64,000 nt of DNA from Alphaproteobacteria bacterium (GCA_015062305.1 SUUX01000002.1:62001-126000), one strand, 5' to 3'; counted from the stretch's first letter, positions 25,329 through 36,134 are shown. Made by a program: numbers and translations. The notes: generated from the letters alone by a model not told the origin.

Positions 25329-26995
25329 TATATGTATACTCCCTTGTTGGAGGTTTTCTCCGGCTTTTCTGCCTTGATAAAGGCCTCTTGTTGATTTATC
25401 TTGATAGAACCAATATAATCAACATCGTGTAAAGATTTCTTAAATAAATTTATAATATGGGTGCAAAAATCTGCATTTTGGGGGCGTGAAGTGCGTATCA
25501 CTAAATCAAAACGTCTTTCTGCCGCAACGGAAAGGCCATCAAACTGAAAGGCACCTAAATTGCTAAACTCGGTTTCCAGCATGAAACGTAAACCACCTTT
25601 GCGAGGTTGATTCCTGTTCTCTTTTTCGGTATCTTTTTTGATTGATATTTGCATAGGCATTAGTTGGCTGCCATCAAAAAATGGAATATCAATAACTCGC
25701 CACAAAGGAGTATCTTTGATGCTAGATGTCAGAAGTTGCTCTATGTGTGTGATGGCCTCTTTTCCTTTGGGGGAAGAAGATAACTGTGATATTAGGTCTG
25801 CACCTAACCAATCTGATATGTTGGAATTTTGAGCTGCTTTATAAAAAGAATGTATGCTGGAAAATATATTTGAAGTGGTGCCTGGAAGCTTTTGCATAAC
25901 AGACGAGGCAAGAGTTTGGTTGGTTTCCACCAAAACAAGCGGTTTGAATATGTTTAAAACTTTTGCTAAAATATTGTTTTCTTGTGTTGAAAGTGATTGA
26001 AGCAACGTCTGAGGAATGGTGGTAAATTCTTTTCCGCTTGGCACAAGCTTTTCTAATATATTAGATATTTCTTTTAGTAATACGACATCTGCCGGAAGAT
26101 TAGAGAATTTGGTTTCAACAACAGACATTTGTACTGGTGTTTCTTGAGGAATCTTTATGGCTTGCTCACTCCAAACAGAACCTAATTCACTGGCAAAAAG
26201 AGTGGCGTTAACCGTAGGTTGTGGCACTACCTTGGCCGAAAATACTTGTCCTTCCATAGATTTGATATCTGTTTGAAGTTGCTGAATGAGGTTTGATACT
26301 TGTGTGGGATTAGCTGCATTATCTAAAATTTGAATTAGAGTGTTTTTGAGAGGTTGTAAAATTTGCACATCTAAAACCGGAGCTTGACCAATGCTGTTTA
26401 GTTTTAGCATAACCTCAACTTGAGGCAGCTCTCTGTTTATAATGTTTTGTAATGATAGTGGGAAATTAAGATCTTGCATAATATTTTTGACAACAGGTTG
26501 CAGTCTTATCGGGTGCAAAGAAATATCCGGCATATTTGTTGGTGATGTTTTTATCACTTGAGTGGCGGATAAATCAGAAGATTGAGCAAAAGAATTGGCA
26601 ATATGATTTTTGGCAGAAACGCCAGAAGACTCACCGGTTGCGGTATTTGCTCCTTGCGAAGAAGGCGCGGAAACAGAAGGCTTTTGCGGATATAGTTGAA
26701 TTGTTCCGTCTGGCATGGCCTTGGCAAGAAAACTCTGAGAAGTTGATGTATCTGGTGGTTGGGGTAATGATGTTTGTAATTGTACATTTATGGGTATGAG
26801 ACCACTTTCTGTTTTGAAGTTTAGAGTTAAAATGCTACCAACTTTGAAAGTGTCTGAATTGATGATTGTTTCTATAAAAAAAGATGTTCCGGGCTTAATT
26901 TCTATAGGTGTATCCAATGGTATTGCACTGATGGGTTTGTCTGTGTTGACTATTGGAGTTCCGGATAAAAGTGTGGGGGGAACTATTTTATTCAT
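25328..26995 (-). CDS. FliK-like protein encoded at the end of the flagellar operon
   Basis: The 555-residue product has a low-complexity Ser/Gln/Pro/Thr-rich middle. Its C-terminal region (about residues 440-545) contains GLRFMLETEFSNLGAFQFDGL, resembling the LG-containing C-terminal domain of hook-length control proteins. True fliK lies at 39353-41107, so this would be a second family member with another role. Its N-terminus has a beta-barrel-like part ending in IPINVQLQTSLPQPP. The ATG at 26995 overlaps the flhG end; upstream in-frame codons lie inside flhG. Assignment is by pattern and context. Confidence 0.6.
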   Translation of the reverse strand: MNKIVPPTLLSGTPIVNTDKPISAIPLDTPIEIKPGTSFFIETIINSDTFKVGSILTLNFKTESGLIPINVQLQTSLPQPPDTSTSQSFLAKAMPDGTIQLYPQKPSVSAPSSQGANTATGESSGVSAKNHIANSFAQSSDLSATQVIKTSPTNMPDISLHPIRLQPVVKNIMQDLNFPLSLQNIINRELPQVEVMLKLNSIGQAPVLDVQILQPLKNTLIQILDNAANPTQVSNLIQQLQTDIKSMEGQVFSAKVVPQPTVNATLFASELGSVWSEQAIKIPQETPVQMSVVETKFSNLPADVVLLKEISNILEKLVPSGKEFTTIPQTLLQSLSTQENNILAKVLNIFKPLVLVETNQTLASSVMQKLPGTTSNIFSSIHSFYKAAQNSNISDWLGADLISQLSSSPKGKEAITHIEQLLTSSIKDTPLWRVIDIPFFDGSQLMPMQISIKKDTEKENRNQPRKGGLRFMLETEFSNLGAFQFDGLSVAAERRFDLVIRTSRPQNADFCTHIINLFKKSLHDVDYIGSIKINQQEAFIKAEKPEKTSNKGVYI

Positions 26996-27794
26996 GAGAT
27001 AATAACCTTTTGGCAATTTGCATGACATCTTCGGCCGCTTCCGATGTCGGATAGCGACTAATGATGGTGGACTGGTTGCGAATAGAATCTCTAACACGAG
27101 TGTCTCGTCTGATTATACCTAATAATGGCGGAGTTATTTTCAAGAAGTTGGTGCAAGCCTTGAGCAATGTGTCGTATGTGCGTTGCCCCTCTCTGATGGT
27201 GTTTGCTTGGTTGACAACGATGTTTATATTACTCTTGGGATATTGCATTGTCATAATTTTGATAAAAGCATAAGCATCGGTTAATGATGTTGGTTCATCA
27301 GTGCATACAACTATTATTTTTTCTGCCATACCTGAGAGAATGCGGACTGGCTTTTCGACCCCAGCACCCATGTCTAAAAGCAGTTTGTCGTAGCTTCCGG
27401 CTATGGTATTTAGATCTTCGCCCAATATTTGCAAACGACCGATAGGCATTGAGGCCAACCCGGCAGAGCCGGAACGACCAGCAATTATGTCAAAGCGTCC
27501 TTTGTCATAATTGTGAATAACTTGATTGAGGCTTTTGTCACCGGAAATAACACTACCTAAGTCATATTTTACCATGAGACCAAGCTGGATATCAATATTT
27601 GCCAAACCAAGATCACCATCAAATAATAGTGTGCGTTGGCGGTGAAGACTTAAAGCGTGAGCTAAGGTTATGGAAAACCAAGTTTTGCCTACTCCTCCTT
27701 TGCCAGATGCAATAGCTATCATATTTTTGCCTTTGCGAGGAGCTCTGGAAAAAGTTGCTTTGGGTGCTAAATGTAATTTTTCTGAATTTTCCAT
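26988..27794 (-). CDS. flhG: Flagellar number regulator FlhG (MinD-like ATPase)
   Basis: FlhG/FleN is a membrane-associated ParA/MinD-type ATPase that limits flagellar number and works with FlhF. The deviant Walker A motif SGKGGVGKT is at residues 30-38, followed by the switch LLFDGDLGLANIDIQLGL and LLLDMGAG. The length is 268. GGAGAAAC precedes the ATG, 14 bases after flhF. The flhA-flhF-flhG order is typical of polar flagellates. Confidence 0.92.
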   Translation of the reverse strand: MENSEKLHLAPKATFSRAPRKGKNMIAIASGKGGVGKTWFSITLAHALSLHRQRTLLFDGDLGLANIDIQLGLMVKYDLGSVISGDKSLNQVIHNYDKGRFDIIAGRSGSAGLASMPIGRLQILGEDLNTIAGSYDKLLLDMGAGVEKPVRILSGMAEKIIVVCTDEPTSLTDAYAFIKIMTMQYPKSNINIVVNQANTIREGQRTYDTLLKACTNFLKITPPLLGIIRRDTRVRDSIRNQSTIISRYPTSEAAEDVMQIAKRLLSHE

Positions 27795-27808
27795 TTCTGT
27801 TTCTCCTT

Positions 27809-28762
27809 CTAGCTCAAAATTAACTCTGAGAGGGCTTTAGCATTAATAGGAGCTAGCCCTTTGGCTATAGATGAACTTACGCCGGCAGCGCATAACTGCA
27901 TATTCAAAGAGCCGGCAACACTCAATATTGCACCTATACGGCGTGTTAGATCAAGTCTGGTTGGCAATAACATTTTGGCTCCAAGACTGTTAAAGATTTC
28001 TGCAACTTCTACGGCTTCTTCTACATTGCGACCGGCATCGGCTGTGAGAATTTTATCGCCTTTAAATGTGTCGGCAAAAGATGCTACTTTTTCAACCTCT
28101 GTGGCAATAAATGGATTTATTCCCGGGGTATCAATAAATATGCGATCATATTTATCACTTTCTGTTTGTAAAAAATGATACAATTTTTGCGGCTCTTTGA
28201 AAAAATGAAAATCAACATCTAAAATCTCGGCAAAAGATTTAAGCTGAATATTGGCGCCGGCTCTGATATTGTCTGTGCTAACAATGGCAGGATTTTGTCC
28301 TTTTAGCTTTGCTTGGGTGGCGGCTTTGGCAATTGCTGTTGATTTGCCGGCTCCGGGAACGCCCATAAACATTTGCAAACGCTCCGGACTTTCTAAAAGA
28401 GGAGTAAAACTAAAAACTTGAGACAATGCTAATTCTAAAATAGATTGCGGAGAGGCATTGGTTAACATTTTGGCGGCTTCTCTACCCGCAGAAAGTAGGT
28501 GATATTGAATTTTGTCGACTAGACCATGATATGAAAGAGCTTTGCGTAGGATTGTTTCATCAAAAAAAGCCTTTGTGTTTATAGATGATATTTGCTCGTT
28601 TTCGTTAAAATCAAAATCTGTAGTTTCATCCCAACCAACTGTGAGCTGAAAGCCTTCTTTGCTTTGTTGTTGCGATAAAATAACAACATCTGATCCTAGC
28701 TCTTCTTTTATTTGGAGCATGGCTTCGTTAATGCTGGGAGCATAAAAATTTTTGACTTTCAT
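27809..28762 (-). CDS. flhF: Flagellar biosynthesis GTPase FlhF
   Basis: FlhF is an SRP-family GTPase that places the flagellum. The N-terminus KVKNFYAPSINEAMLQIKEE is the family's conserved start. The G1 loop GVPGAGKST is near residue 128 and the G3 motif DTPG near 210. At 317 residues it is shorter than most FlhF proteins because the basic linker between N-terminus and G domain is reduced. It lies 3 bases after flhA and 14 before flhG. Confidence 0.9.
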   Translation of the reverse strand: MKVKNFYAPSINEAMLQIKEELGSDVVILSQQQSKEGFQLTVGWDETTDFDFNENEQISSINTKAFFDETILRKALSYHGLVDKIQYHLLSAGREAAKMLTNASPQSILELALSQVFSFTPLLESPERLQMFMGVPGAGKSTAIAKAATQAKLKGQNPAIVSTDNIRAGANIQLKSFAEILDVDFHFFKEPQKLYHFLQTESDKYDRIFIDTPGINPFIATEVEKVASFADTFKGDKILTADAGRNVEEAVEVAEIFNSLGAKMLLPTRLDLTRRIGAILSVAGSLNMQLCAAGVSSSIAKGLAPINAKALSELILS

Positions 28763-28765
28763 GCC

Positions 28766-30877
28766 TTATATTTGTCCTACTGTTTTTATTTTAGCTTTCG
28801 GGTGTATTTCGTTTTGAGACATAACCACTGTCAATGGCCTGAAACGTTCTATAATGGATCTGACAAAAGGTCTGATGGCAGGGCTTGTCAAAAGAACGGC
28901 GTTTTCACCCTTGATTGCCAAATCCTCAAGTACGGTTCTAACCTTATTAATGAAATTTTGTAGGCTAGACGGTGCCATTGCCAACTGGCGTTCATCGCCT
29001 TCTCCAACAATTGATTCTGCAAAGGCGTGTTCCCACTCAGGTGATAGAGTTACCAGAGGTATAACACCAAATTGGTTTGAATATACGTTGGATAGTTGTC
29101 GGCTCAAACGGGCTCTGACATGTTCGGTTATCATCATTAGGCTTCTGGTTGTGGTTACTGCCTCTGAAATACCTTCTAGGATTGTTGGCAAATCACGAAT
29201 TGAAACACGCTCTTGTAACAGATTTTGCAATACTCTTTGCAAAGCACCCAAACTAATTTTGCTTGGAATAAGCTCTTTGATGAGTTTTTGATGTTCTTTG
29301 TCCAATTCATCAAGCAACTTCTGAGTCTCGGCGTAAGAAAGCAACTCAGGCATATTATCTTTGACCAATTCTGTTATATGGGTGGTAACAACCGTTGCAG
29401 GGTCAACTACTGTATAGCCCCTAAACATGGCCTCTTCTCTATATGAAGGATCTACCCACATAGCTTTTAAGCCAAACGTTGGCTCAAAGGTATTTTCTCC
29501 GGGGAGAGTTATTTGTTCGCCTCTGGGATCCATAACCAAAAGCTGTGTCGGACGAAGTTCTCCTTTGCCAGAGCGAACTTCTTTGATGTAAATGTGATAT
29601 TCGTTAGCCTCCAACTGCATATTATCTTGTATGCGGATAGATGGCATAACGAATCCCAATTCTGAGGCCAAGGCCCTACGCAAAGCTTTGATTTGGTCTG
29701 TCAGTTTGCGGTTAGTTTCTTCATTAATAAGAGGAAGCAAACCATAACCTATCTCCAATCTAATGAGATCTACTCTCAAGGCATTGGCAATAGGTTCGTC
29801 TGTCGCTTTGGCTCCTTTGCCTTGTTTTTGCTCTTGCTCCATTACGGCCTGAGCTTGAGCTAAAACCTCTTTTTGTCGTTTATCTAAATAATATGCTGTC
29901 GTACCTGTTAATGCGGCTAATATCAAAAATGGAATAGCAGGGGTGCCAGGTATCATGCCCAGAATGACGGCTAAAAAGGAGCTCATTCCAAGTGCTTTGG
30001 GATAATTGGCGACCTGGTCAAATAGTACTTTGTCTGTAGAATCGCTCAGACCGGCTTTGGAAACCAAAATACCGGCTGCAACAGAAACTATTAAGGCTGG
30101 TACTTGGCTAACCAAGCCATCACCAACGGTTAGACGAGTGTAGGTTTCTCCGGCAGCGGCAAAACCCATATCATTTTGCACCATACCGATAATAATACCC
30201 GCAACTATATTAATTAGTGTGATGATTAGGCCAGCAATGGCGTCCCCTCTAACGAACTTGGAAGCACCATCCATGGCTCCGTAAAAAGAGCTTTCTTTGG
30301 AGAGATCTTCGCGGCGTTTACGAGCGTCATCTTCAGTGATAAGACCAGAAGAAAGATCTGCGTCTATGGCCATTTGTTTGCCGGGCATAGCATCTAAAGC
30401 AAAACGAGCTGCTACTTCGGCAATACGCCCGGAACCTTTGGTAATAACAATGAAGTTAACCAAAACCAAAATGGCAAAAACTATTACACCAATAACAAAG
30501 TTATTGCCCATGATAAAGCCACCAAAAGCCTTAATTACTTCTCCGGCGGCATCGGGACCTAGATACCCTCGTGATAAAATTAATCGAGTGGAAGCTAAAT
30601 TTAGAGCCAACCTATACATGGTGGTGATGAGCAAAACTAATGGAAAAGCACTGAATTCGATGGGCTTTTCAATAAAAATTGCCATCATTAGGACCAAACA
30701 AGACAATGTTATAGAAAAAGCCAACGACACGTCTAATAACCATGCCGGCATAGGCATAATAAGAATAACCAGCATTAAAATGATGGCAAATGCAAAAAAG
30801 ATATCACCTCTTTTGGTGGAACCAATAAGCATGTCCTTAAAAGATTTGCCAAAGGCATTTGGTTTGGGAAGAGCCAT
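28766..30877 (-). CDS. flhA: Flagellar export gate protein FlhA
   Basis: FlhA is the main subunit of the flagellar type III export gate in the inner membrane. The N-terminal half has about eight transmembrane segments with the FHIPEP-family signature around GDAIAGLIITLINIVAGIII and LTVGDGLVSQVPALIVSVAA. The C-terminal half is the cytoplasmic ring-forming domain. The length of 703 residues is standard. It follows flbD by 8 bases. Confidence 0.96.
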   Translation of the reverse strand: MALPKPNAFGKSFKDMLIGSTKRGDIFFAFAIILMLVILIMPMPAWLLDVSLAFSITLSCLVLMMAIFIEKPIEFSAFPLVLLITTMYRLALNLASTRLILSRGYLGPDAAGEVIKAFGGFIMGNNFVIGVIVFAILVLVNFIVITKGSGRIAEVAARFALDAMPGKQMAIDADLSSGLITEDDARKRREDLSKESSFYGAMDGASKFVRGDAIAGLIITLINIVAGIIIGMVQNDMGFAAAGETYTRLTVGDGLVSQVPALIVSVAAGILVSKAGLSDSTDKVLFDQVANYPKALGMSSFLAVILGMIPGTPAIPFLILAALTGTTAYYLDKRQKEVLAQAQAVMEQEQKQGKGAKATDEPIANALRVDLIRLEIGYGLLPLINEETNRKLTDQIKALRRALASELGFVMPSIRIQDNMQLEANEYHIYIKEVRSGKGELRPTQLLVMDPRGEQITLPGENTFEPTFGLKAMWVDPSYREEAMFRGYTVVDPATVVTTHITELVKDNMPELLSYAETQKLLDELDKEHQKLIKELIPSKISLGALQRVLQNLLQERVSIRDLPTILEGISEAVTTTRSLMMITEHVRARLSRQLSNVYSNQFGVIPLVTLSPEWEHAFAESIVGEGDERQLAMAPSSLQNFINKVRTVLEDLAIKGENAVLLTSPAIRPFVRSIIERFRPLTVVMSQNEIHPKAKIKTVGQI

Positions 30878-30885
30878 TTACTTGT

Positions 30886-32190
30886 TTATCCTAAAGTTGC
30901 TGGAGGAACGTCAAATCCCTCTTCTTGATATTGTTTTAGTTTGTTGCGCAAAGTGCGAATAGAGATACCCAATATATTGGCCGCCGTGGTGCGATTGCCA
31001 AGAGTATGTTTTAGGGTATCTATAATTAATTTTCTTTCCATACCTGCAACAGTCTGGCCAACAGAGGTTGGCTCTTCTGATGCAGAAGGCTCAGAAGTTG
31101 GCAACATAATTGATGCTGTGTCTATCTCTTCTCCTCCGGACAACAGCACTGCTCTGTGCATGGTGTTTTCCAACTCTCTGACGTTTCCGGGCCAAGAGTA
31201 TGCAAGCATTGCCTGCTCTGCTTGGGGTGAGAGATCCTTCATAGGCAAATCGTTTAGTTCTGAAAACTTTTTGATAAAATGTTTTGCCAAGACAATAATA
31301 TCTCCGGGACGATCTTTGAGGTCTGGAATATTTAGGTTTATTACATTTAAACGATAGTATAAATCTTGTCTAAACGTTCCTTTTTCTACAGCCTCTGCAA
31401 GATTGCGGTTTGATGTGGCAATAATGCGAGTATTTACCTTGATGGGAGATTTACCTCCAATACGATCAATTTCTTTTTCTTGAATAGCTCGAAGCAATTT
31501 GGCCTGGATACCAATGTCCATCTCGGATATTTCATCTAACAACAATGTACCGTCCGAAGCCTCTTCAAATTTGCCAATACGGCGAGAAACGGCTCCAGTA
31601 AAAGCACCTTTTTCGTAACCAAACAACTCAGATTCTAAAAGAGTTTCCGGAATAGCAGCACAATTGACTGCAACAAATTTTTTGTTAGCTCGCTTGGAGT
31701 TATCATGCAAAAAGCGAGAAAAAATCTCCTTACCCGTACCGGAGCTTCCGGTTAGCAAAACGCTTGCCTCTGATGGTGCTATTTGCTTGGCCATTTTTAG
31801 GATAGTCTCTGTCTTTTTGTCGCCATATATCAGAGCATGATTTTCTCTGGTAGCTGCAGCTAATACGGCTCCTATCAACTCCGGATCTGGAGGTAGAGGG
31901 ATATACTCCTTGGCTCCGGCCTTGATTGCTTTTACGGCCAATGAAGTGTCATTGGCTACACCGCAAGCAACCACCAAAACATTTATGCGTTCTTGTTCTA
32001 AAGAAGAAATAAATTTGGCAACATCTAGCTTAACATCTATCATTACCAATTCTACAGTTTTGCCGGAACGAAGAATTTCTAATGCCTTTTCGGCGCTATC
32101 TGCAAGCAAAACCTGCCCTCCTTGTGAGATGGCTATCTTGCTTGCGGCCCCTATTTGTCCGTTTAATGTTCCGACTATTAAAATTTCCAT
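30886..32190 (-). CDS. flbD: Sigma54-dependent flagellar regulator FlbD
   Basis: FlbD activates sigma54 promoters of late flagellar genes and represses early ones in Caulobacter. A receiver-like domain with Asp near residue 52 (VMIDVKLDV) occupies residues 1-115. The AAA+ domain has Walker A GSSGTGKE, the sigma54-contact loop GAFTGA and Walker B GTLLLDEISEM. The C-terminus is a Fis-type helix-turn-helix (TAANILGISIRTLRNKLKQY). It is 434 residues long and part of the fliF operon. A consensus sigma54 promoter upstream of fliK (41146-41161) is its likely target. Confidence 0.93.
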   Translation of the reverse strand: MEILIVGTLNGQIGAASKIAISQGGQVLLADSAEKALEILRSGKTVELVMIDVKLDVAKFISSLEQERINVLVVACGVANDTSLAVKAIKAGAKEYIPLPPDPELIGAVLAAATRENHALIYGDKKTETILKMAKQIAPSEASVLLTGSSGTGKEIFSRFLHDNSKRANKKFVAVNCAAIPETLLESELFGYEKGAFTGAVSRRIGKFEEASDGTLLLDEISEMDIGIQAKLLRAIQEKEIDRIGGKSPIKVNTRIIATSNRNLAEAVEKGTFRQDLYYRLNVINLNIPDLKDRPGDIIVLAKHFIKKFSELNDLPMKDLSPQAEQAMLAYSWPGNVRELENTMHRAVLLSGGEEIDTASIMLPTSEPSASEEPTSVGQTVAGMERKLIIDTLKHTLGNRTTAANILGISIRTLRNKLKQYQEEGFDVPPATLG

Positions 32191-32204
32191 ATTTGAAAGC
32201 TCTC

Positions 32205-32558
32205 TTATTTGTTGGTAGCTTTAACAATTTCGGTCATTGTGATTCCTAGTTTATCATCTACAACCACAACTTCACCTCTGGCAACAAGGTTGTTATTTAC
32301 ATAAATATCAATTGCCTCGCCAACTTTACGATCTAACTCGATAATAGCTCCTTTATTAAGTTTCATCAATTGGCTAACTGTCATATTGGTTTTGCCAAGA
32401 ATTGCAGAAACTTTCACTGGAATATTATAAACAGCTTCCAAGTCACTGGTAGATGTGGGAATATCAAAATCTTCCACACCAGTTTCTTTACGCAAAATAG
32501 GTTCATCATCCAGTATCTGGCTTTCGCTCATTTCATCTAACTCTAAATTCTTATCCAT
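32205..32558 (-). CDS. fliN: Flagellar switch protein FliN
   Basis: FliN forms part of the C-ring with FliG and FliM and helps dock export substrates. The 117-residue product has an acidic N-terminal extension and a SpoA/FliN domain with YNIPVKVSAILGKTNMTVSQ, IIELDRKVGEAIDIYVNN and GEVVVVDDKLGITMTEI. It is placed between fliH and flbD. No fliM is present in this window. Confidence 0.94.
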   Translation of the reverse strand: MDKNLELDEMSESQILDDEPILRKETGVEDFDIPTSTSDLEAVYNIPVKVSAILGKTNMTVSQLMKLNKGAIIELDRKVGEAIDIYVNNNLVARGEVVVVDDKLGITMTEIVKATNK

Positions 32559-32571
32559 TTTCCCTCTCTTT

Positions 32572-33408
32572 TTATTTTGATATTAAATCTTCAATTTTAT
32601 TCAATATTTTAGACGAGCTTTTTTCCACTCCGCCATTTTTCCACTCAACTCTACAATCACTTAGTCCTAAATTAATATCTTTGTGAACAGAAATTCTGCC
32701 CTCAAAATCATTTTTTTCTGCTAACTTAGAGAGCTGGGGAGCGATTTCTGCCGCCATATCAGGATTAAAACTAAAAGAAAGACTGTTTTCTTGTCTAAAA
32801 CGTGCAAAATTATCGCTCAAAAACGCTGTTAATTCTTTTTTGGCAACATCTGGTTCTAAAGATGGTAAAATTTTGCGAACAGCTTCTAATCCTAGTTTTA
32901 GGGCAGCTTCTTCATTTGACAATAATTTATTATCTATCTCTGTTATTAAAGCAGATACTTGTTTTTCTATCATTTCCAGTATCTGTATTTGTTGTGTTTG
33001 CTGGCTTGAAGATGCTTCTGCATATCCTTTATCATAACCCCGTGTTTCAGCCTCAGCTACAGCTGTGGAAACAGCTTCGGCAATAGCAGTATCAAGCTCT
33101 TCTTGCGTATAGCCATTCTGAATAATTTGTTGCACCACAGGAGCTGGAGCTTCAACGGCAATATGTTCTTCTACAATTGAATCGGTAATGGTTTCTGATG
33201 TTTGATTTTCAGATGCTTCTTCTGTCTTTTCTGATTTCTCTGTATCGTCTGCTTGAATATCAGATATAGTACTTTCATCAACTGTTGTGCTCTCCATAGA
33301 ATTATCAACATCAACCGGTTGTTCAACATCCAGTGGTTCTGCGATGCATGTTTCTTCATCGCAGGTAATAACAAAATTATCAAACATATATTTTTGATAT
33401 TGTACCAC
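32572..33408 (-). CDS. fliH: Flagellar assembly protein FliH
   Basis: FliH binds the export ATPase FliI and links it to the C-ring. This 278-residue protein starts with a YQKYMFDNFVI segment. A very acidic, Glu/Thr/Ser-rich region (residues about 20-95) follows, then a helical coiled coil and the FliH C-terminal domain, with EAALKLGLEAVRKILPSLEP and a final NLGLSDCRVEWKNGGVE. A GTG start at 33408 is chosen because AAGGAGAG lies about 10 bases upstream. fliI itself is not in the window. Identification rests on position and on the C-terminal pattern. Confidence 0.82.
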   Translation of the reverse strand: MVQYQKYMFDNFVITCDEETCIAEPLDVEQPVDVDNSMESTTVDESTISDIQADDTEKSEKTEEASENQTSETITDSIVEEHIAVEAPAPVVQQIIQNGYTQEELDTAIAEAVSTAVAEAETRGYDKGYAEASSSQQTQQIQILEMIEKQVSALITEIDNKLLSNEEAALKLGLEAVRKILPSLEPDVAKKELTAFLSDNFARFRQENSLSFSFNPDMAAEIAPQLSKLAEKNDFEGRISVHKDINLGLSDCRVEWKNGGVEKSSSKILNKIEDLISK

Positions 33409-33423
33409 CGGTCCATTCTCTCC

Positions 33424-34446
33424 TTAGTAAATCAGCTCATCACTATCTTTACCTTCGCTAACAACAATTTCACCGTTACTAGCAAGCTCTTTAGCCATTC
33501 CAACAACGTATTGTTGAGCTTCTTCAACATCTCGCAAACGAACAGGCCCCATTGCATCCATATCTTCTTTGATGATTTTTCCTGCACGAGAAGACATATT
33601 GTTGAAAAAGAGTTCTTTGATTGTATCTGAAGCTCCTTTAAGAGCGATAGCCAATTTGTCTTTGTCAATATTGCGAAGCAATACTTGAATGCCTTGATTA
33701 TCAACACGATTAAGATCTTCAAATGTAAACATCAAAGATTTAACTCTATCGGCACTCTCACGATTACGTTCTTCCAAAGCTTCCATAAAGCGAGCCTCTG
33801 TATTTCTATCAAGAGAATTGAAAATATCAGCAATAAGCTCATGCGAATCTCTGCGAGTAGATTTGGAAAGGTTACTCATAAACTCTTTGCGCAAAGTTTT
33901 TTCCAAACCATCTAAAATTTCTTTTTGAACAGAATCCATTCTGAGCATACGCATAACAATTTCCATAGCAAAGTTCTCTGGGAACAAAGCAATTACCTTA
34001 GCGGCGTGATCGGCTTTAATTTTTGAAAGAATCACGGCAATTGTTTGCGGATATTCATTTTTGAGATAGTTGGCCAAAACATGCTCATTAACATTGCCAA
34101 GCTTATCCCACATGGTTCTACCCGCAGGACCTCTGATTTCTTCCATAATAACAGAAACTCTGTCTTTGTCCAAGGCTTTGGCCAACAAACGCTCTGTGCT
34201 CTCATAGGTTCCGATTAGATTACCTGTACTAGAGATTTTTTCGTTAAATTCACCAACTAATTGTTCTACAACACTTGAATTAACCTTTCCTAAGCTAGCC
34301 ATAATAACAGACAGCTCTTTAATTTCTTCATCATCCATTAAAGAGAATAAGGCGGCAGAACGTTCTTCATCCAAAGACAGCATTAAGACAGCTGCTTTTT
34401 GTTGACCAGAAAGAACATTAAAATCATCTATTATATTTTGTTTCAT
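33424..34446 (-). CDS. fliG: Flagellar motor switch protein FliG
   Basis: FliG is the rotor protein that contacts the stator and the MS ring. The 340 residues show the expected order: an N-terminal domain with [20 protein letters not shown], the middle [20 protein letters not shown] (with the EHPQ-like site), and a C-terminal domain with [20 protein letters not shown]. This last holds the charged torque helix. It follows fliF by 11 bases. Confidence 0.96.
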   Translation of the reverse strand: MKQNIIDDFNVLSGQQKAAVLMLSLDEERSAALFSLMDDEEIKELSVIMASLGKVNSSVVEQLVGEFNEKISSTGNLIGTYESTERLLAKALDKDRVSVIMEEIRGPAGRTMWDKLGNVNEHVLANYLKNEYPQTIAVILSKIKADHAAKVIALFPENFAMEIVMRMLRMDSVQKEILDGLEKTLRKEFMSNLSKSTRRDSHELIADIFNSLDRNTEARFMEALEERNRESADRVKSLMFTFEDLNRVDNQGIQVLLRNIDKDKLAIALKGASDTIKELFFNNMSSRAGKIIKEDMDAMGPVRLRDVEEAQQYVVGMAKELASNGEIVVSEGKDSDELIY

Positions 34447-34457
34447 AACAAACCACC

Positions 34458-36086
34458 TTAGTTATCGTTGTTATACAACCATGAGCGCAAAACATTTACT
34501 GCGGCCTCTGGATTCTTCTCAACCAAATTATTAAGTTTTTTGAGTGACGAAACTTTAACACGACCGTCGACCTTGTTGAGGTTGATAAGCTCATCTGTTC
34601 CGTCATCATCATTCAAGAAGTTAGATAGCAAAAGATTGTCTTCTTCAGATCCGCCACCCAATAGTTTGTCTGCAACTCCGGATGTCGGCTCGAAGGCATT
34701 GTTGATAAGAGGTCTGATTACCAATAAGATAACCAATATTGCAACTATTGCAACACCAAGACCTTCGGCTATGCGTAGCAACTCAGACTTAGTTAAGCCC
34801 ATATATAGAATCTCTTCAACCTCTTCTTCCTCTGGGGTATAGCCAGCAAAACGCAAATTCTCAACTTCTACCATATCTCCACGATTAGGATCGTATCCCA
34901 CTGCAGACTTGACCAGCGCACGCAAACTTTCCATTTCTGCCTCTGTGCGAGGACGATATGCCATTTTCCCTTCGGAATTTTTTTCATACACACCATCGAC
35001 AACTGCAGCAACAGTCAAGCGCTTAATGGTGCCGGTGTTCTTTACTTTGTTGCGAATAATCTTAGATATCTCATAGTTGATGGTTTCTTCAACTCTGGAA
35101 TTTTGTTCAAAAGTTCCGGAATCAGTGGTTACACTCTCCGAATTTGGAATATTTTGAGCAACTGTAACCGGTTGAGATTTTTCGCCTGTTACTCCTTGTT
35201 CGCTAACGTTAGCTATTGAACGAACGACTTGTCCATCAGGATCATAAAGTTCCTCATTTGTAATAACTTCATCAAAATCCATTTCTATTGTAACTTCGGC
35301 CTGAGCTCTGCCTTCGCCAATAGTTTTCTCCAGCATATCTTGCACTTTGGCAGCCAACTTACGTTCTTGTTCCAGGCGCATAAGTTCATTTGTTGTATTT
35401 TTTTGGTTTTGCTTTTTCTCTTCATCATCATAGTTAGTGAGCAAATTTCCAGATGTATCAACAATAGAAATATCTCTAATGTCTAACTTGGGAACAGCTG
35501 CTGAGACTAAACGCTGAATTGACTGGACAGCTGACAAATCTAAGTTACCATTTATAGTTTTGATTACAACAGAGGCTGATGGTTTCTGTTCTTCTCTTGA
35601 GAACATTTCTCTTTTGGGCATAACCAAATGAACTCTGGCGGACTTGATATTGTCTACTGAACGAATCGTACGAGCCAACTCGCCTTCAAGAGCTCTTATT
35701 AAATTTACATTTTGCACAAAATTAGTTGAGCCCAATGCATCTGTATTGTCAAAAACTTCATACCCGACATGAGATCCTTTGGAGGCCATTGCCAATTCTG
35801 CTGTATTTACACGCATACGATTGACATCTTCTAAGGGAACAAGGATTTCCGTACCATTTCTGCTTAGTTTATAATCAACATTCTCAGAATCCAGACGAGC
35901 AACAATCTGTTTTGCATCTTCTAACTCTAAGTCAGTATATAGCACACCATATTCTTTGGTGTTCATCTGTACAGTTAAATATACAAAAAAGCTGATTAAG
36001 AAAATGATTATTGCCGCAATGGCTCCTAAGCGACCAAGCGACATATTTTTCAATGTTTGTAATAAATTATTCACTAGATTCCCCAA
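34458..36086 (-). CDS. fliF: Flagellar MS-ring protein FliF
   Basis: FliF builds the MS ring of the basal body in the inner membrane. The 542-residue product has transmembrane segments near residues 18-38 and 440-460. The periplasmic ring domains contain [20 protein letters not shown] and the conserved AELAMASKG. The C-terminal tail ([20 protein letters not shown]) binds FliG. It is the first gene of the operon running to the J-domain gene. A TTTGCC-N9-GGCAAA inverted repeat lies upstream. Confidence 0.95.
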   Translation of the reverse strand: MGNLVNNLLQTLKNMSLGRLGAIAAIIIFLISFFVYLTVQMNTKEYGVLYTDLELEDAKQIVARLDSENVDYKLSRNGTEILVPLEDVNRMRVNTAELAMASKGSHVGYEVFDNTDALGSTNFVQNVNLIRALEGELARTIRSVDNIKSARVHLVMPKREMFSREEQKPSASVVIKTINGNLDLSAVQSIQRLVSAAVPKLDIRDISIVDTSGNLLTNYDDEEKKQNQKNTTNELMRLEQERKLAAKVQDMLEKTIGEGRAQAEVTIEMDFDEVITNEELYDPDGQVVRSIANVSEQGVTGEKSQPVTVAQNIPNSESVTTDSGTFEQNSRVEETINYEISKIIRNKVKNTGTIKRLTVAAVVDGVYEKNSEGKMAYRPRTEAEMESLRALVKSAVGYDPNRGDMVEVENLRFAGYTPEEEEVEEILYMGLTKSELLRIAEGLGVAIVAILVILLVIRPLINNAFEPTSGVADKLLGGGSEEDNLLLSNFLNDDDGTDELINLNKVDGRVKVSSLKKLNNLVEKNPEAAVNVLRSWLYNNDN

Positions 36087-36113
36087 TCTATTGCAATATA
36101 AATATAATAAACC

Positions 36114-36134
36114 TTTGCCACATAGGTAGGCAAA
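36114..36134. promoter_or_regulatory. Inverted repeat upstream of fliF
   Basis: TTTGCC (36114-36119) and GGCAAA (36129-36134) form a spaced inverted repeat about 30-50 bases upstream of fliF. It is in the right place for an operator of the early flagellar promoter. No convincing sigma54 or sigma70 hexamers are seen next to it, so the promoter class is open. Confidence 0.4.
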
